DNA of 64,000 bases from Pseudolabrys sp. (lineage in GTDB: Bacteria > Pseudomonadota > Alphaproteobacteria > Rhizobiales > Xanthobacteraceae), in the NCBI GenBank assembly GCA_029980465.1, contig JARYIJ010000001.1, positions 2,739,501 through 2,803,500 of the forward strand. The letters run 5' to 3'. Position numbers and translations under genes: made by a program. The notes below the pieces were generated by a model. That model saw nothing but the letters and a program-made list of their open reading frames with translations. It ran no database searches and was not told the DNA's origin. Position 1 is the first letter of the stretch. Each line of letters begins with the position of its first letter. Positions 63,118 through 64,000 of the stretch are shown here, piece by piece.

Positions 63118-63393
63118 TCAGGAGCGGTACTGCTGGATCCGGGTGGTCCGCAGCCCGGCAAGGCCGTGGCGGTCGATCGAGTACTGCCACGACAGGAATT
63201 CTTCGACCGTGAGCGTATAGCGGCCGCAGGCTTCTTCGAGCGAGAGCAAACCGCCACGAACGGCCGCGACGACCTCGGCCTTGCGGCGGATAACCCAGCG
63301 CTTCGTGCCTGGCGCCGGCAAATCCGCAATGGTCAGCGGACTGCCATCAGGCCCGATTACGTACTTCACCCTCGGGCGGTGGGGTTCGTTCAT
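63118..63393 (-). CDS. sciP: CtrA inhibitor SciP (DUF1153)
   Basis: A 91-residue DUF1153 helix-turn-helix protein. MNEPHRPRVKYVIGPDGSP and then RWVIRRKAEVVAAVRGG and SLEEACGRYTLTVEEFLSW are nearly the consensus of alphaproteobacterial SciP, which binds CtrA and blocks its activation. ATG 63393 is chosen; TTG 63417 would add eight residues. A CtrA-like box is about 50 bases upstream. Confidence 0.93.
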   Translation of the reverse strand: MNEPHRPRVKYVIGPDGSPLTIADLPAPGTKRWVIRRKAEVVAAVRGGLLSLEEACGRYTLTVEEFLSWQYSIDRHGLAGLRTTRIQQYRS

Positions 63394-63444
63394 TTGGTTA
63401 CTCACAAGACTCGACAAACACGTAAGGAACGTACAGCCCGCGGC

Positions 63445-63459
63445 TTAAAATTTGCCTAA
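63445..63459 (-). promoter_or_regulatory. CtrA box upstream of sciP
   Basis: TTAG-GCAAATT-TTAA on the minus strand, one base off TTAA-N7-TTAA, about 52 bases before the sciP start. In Caulobacter sciP is a direct CtrA target, so this agrees. Confidence 0.55.
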
Positions 63460-63547
63460 GCAGACAAAGCGGAGATGCCGAACATTGGTGCGGTCGCGCT
63501 AACCTTTTGGTTACGTCTGGCGTTGGCACGGGCAGATGCGTGGCGGC

Positions 63548-64000
63548 TTAGGCGCCTGAACGCACCACCTTCTTGATCTGGTTCATGCCGTAGTCCTGAC
63601 CGCCGATCGACAGGGTCGGTGGGTCCTGCGTGAGGTCGACCGAATCGACCACGCCCTGGGTCTGCGTGGTCACGGCGACCGTCTGGCCGCTCGTGTCGAC
63701 GGCTGTCGCGGTCAGCTTGTAGGTGCCAGGAGGCCAGGTCTTGCCGCTGCTGTTGGTGCCGTCCCAGACGAAGGTCTGGTCGCCCGGATTCATCGCGAAG
63801 CTGCCGCTGTAGACGGTCTGACCGGTCGAATCCGTGATCGTTACCGTTGTGGTCGCCGGTTTGGCGACGTTGAGCAGCCAGCTTGCCTTGTGGGCGCTGC
63901 TGAGCTGGGAGGTCGAGCCGTCCACCACGACGGTCTGACCGACATATGTGAGGGCGACGGTCGATTGCGCTGACTTGTCGAGCGAGATCAGCGTGCTGAG
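63548..64000 (-). CDS. flgD: Flagellar hook assembly protein FlgD (partial)
   Basis: The C-terminal 150 residues of FlgD, the hook-cap scaffold; the N-terminus is beyond the right edge. Visible are QLSTLISLDKSAQ-like start (LSTLISLDKSAQSTVAL), the FlgD Ig-like domain (TTVTITDSTGQTVYSG; FVWDGTNSSGKTWPPGTY) and the tail. It lies upstream of sciP on the same strand, and TAACCTTTTGGTTA dyad at 63500-63513 lies between the two. Confidence 0.9.
   Translation of the reverse strand, partial: LSTLISLDKSAQSTVALTYVGQTVVVDGSTSQLSSAHKASWLLNVAKPATTTVTITDSTGQTVYSGSFAMNPGDQTFVWDGTNSSGKTWPPGTYKLTATAVDTSGQTVAVTTQTQGVVDSVDLTQDPPTLSIGGQDYGMNQIKKVVRSGA

Noticed and set aside
63524..63539. A sigma-54 promoter (TGGCACG...)
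   Set aside because: The -12 part is off by one base in spacing and sequence, and no plus-strand gene lies downstream.

Overview
This window looks like chromosome of a GC-rich alphaproteobacterium of the order Hyphomicrobiales (Rhizobiales), probably near Xanthobacteraceae/Nitrobacteraceae. The reasons are the ChpT-CtrA-SciP cell-cycle set, a fliF-fliG-flbE/fliH-fliN-flbD operon in the order known from Caulobacter, a DUF1134 (EipA-like) protein, DUF3551 and MCDYSL-type small proteins typical of Bradyrhizobium relatives, Omp25-like porins and palindromic intergenic repeats. The assignment is by recognition only; no database search was run.

Layout. 1-4.1 kb: a minus-strand operon (ABC permease, ABC ATPase, hydantoinase B running off the left edge) with a divergent LysR regulator. 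4.7-12.5 kb: accessory DNA. Two tyrosine integrases lie back to back around a 3' fragment of a tRNA-Glu(CTC) gene. A 17-bp direct repeat of the tRNA end (6281-6297 and 11632-11648) brackets an integrase, a truncated HerA-type ATPase gene, an intact NurA-like nuclease gene and a HigBA toxin-antitoxin pair. A FitAB/VapBC pair follows. 12.7-17.8 kb: an HWE-family sensor kinase, two tandemly duplicated Omp25-like proteins and several small exported proteins. 18.1-25.1 kb: a BMP-family ABC importer, DUF971, PilZ, a TauD-like oxygenase and a DUF3551 protein. 25.5-31.1 kb: a dppABCDF-like peptide importer. 31.3-35 kb: tRNA-Val(CAC), a coiled-coil membrane protein, EipA-like, YHS-domain and CysQ proteins.

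34.9-50.3 kb: chpT followed by cheA (with its own receiver), cheW, cheY, cheB and cheR; a TauD dioxygenase, a SorA/YedY-type molybdoenzyme, ctrA, then fliI, fliJ and flhA. 50.3-57.6 kb: a TRAP transporter divergent from a GntR regulator and uronate dehydrogenase (probable uronate uptake and oxidation), then malic enzyme and two small proteins. 57.7-64 kb: flbD, fliN, fliH, fliG, fliF, sciP and the 3' part of flgD, all on the minus strand.

How it fits together. ChpT relays phosphate to CtrA; CtrA drives early flagellar genes (near-consensus CtrA boxes lie before fliF, sciP and fliI); SciP restrains CtrA; FlbD acts later with sigma-54. The ctrA-fliI gap carries six GANTC (CcrM) sites within 168 bp. 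The most unusual cargo is the broken NurA-HerA pair, which resembles the remains of an anti-phage module trapped between attachment-site repeats.
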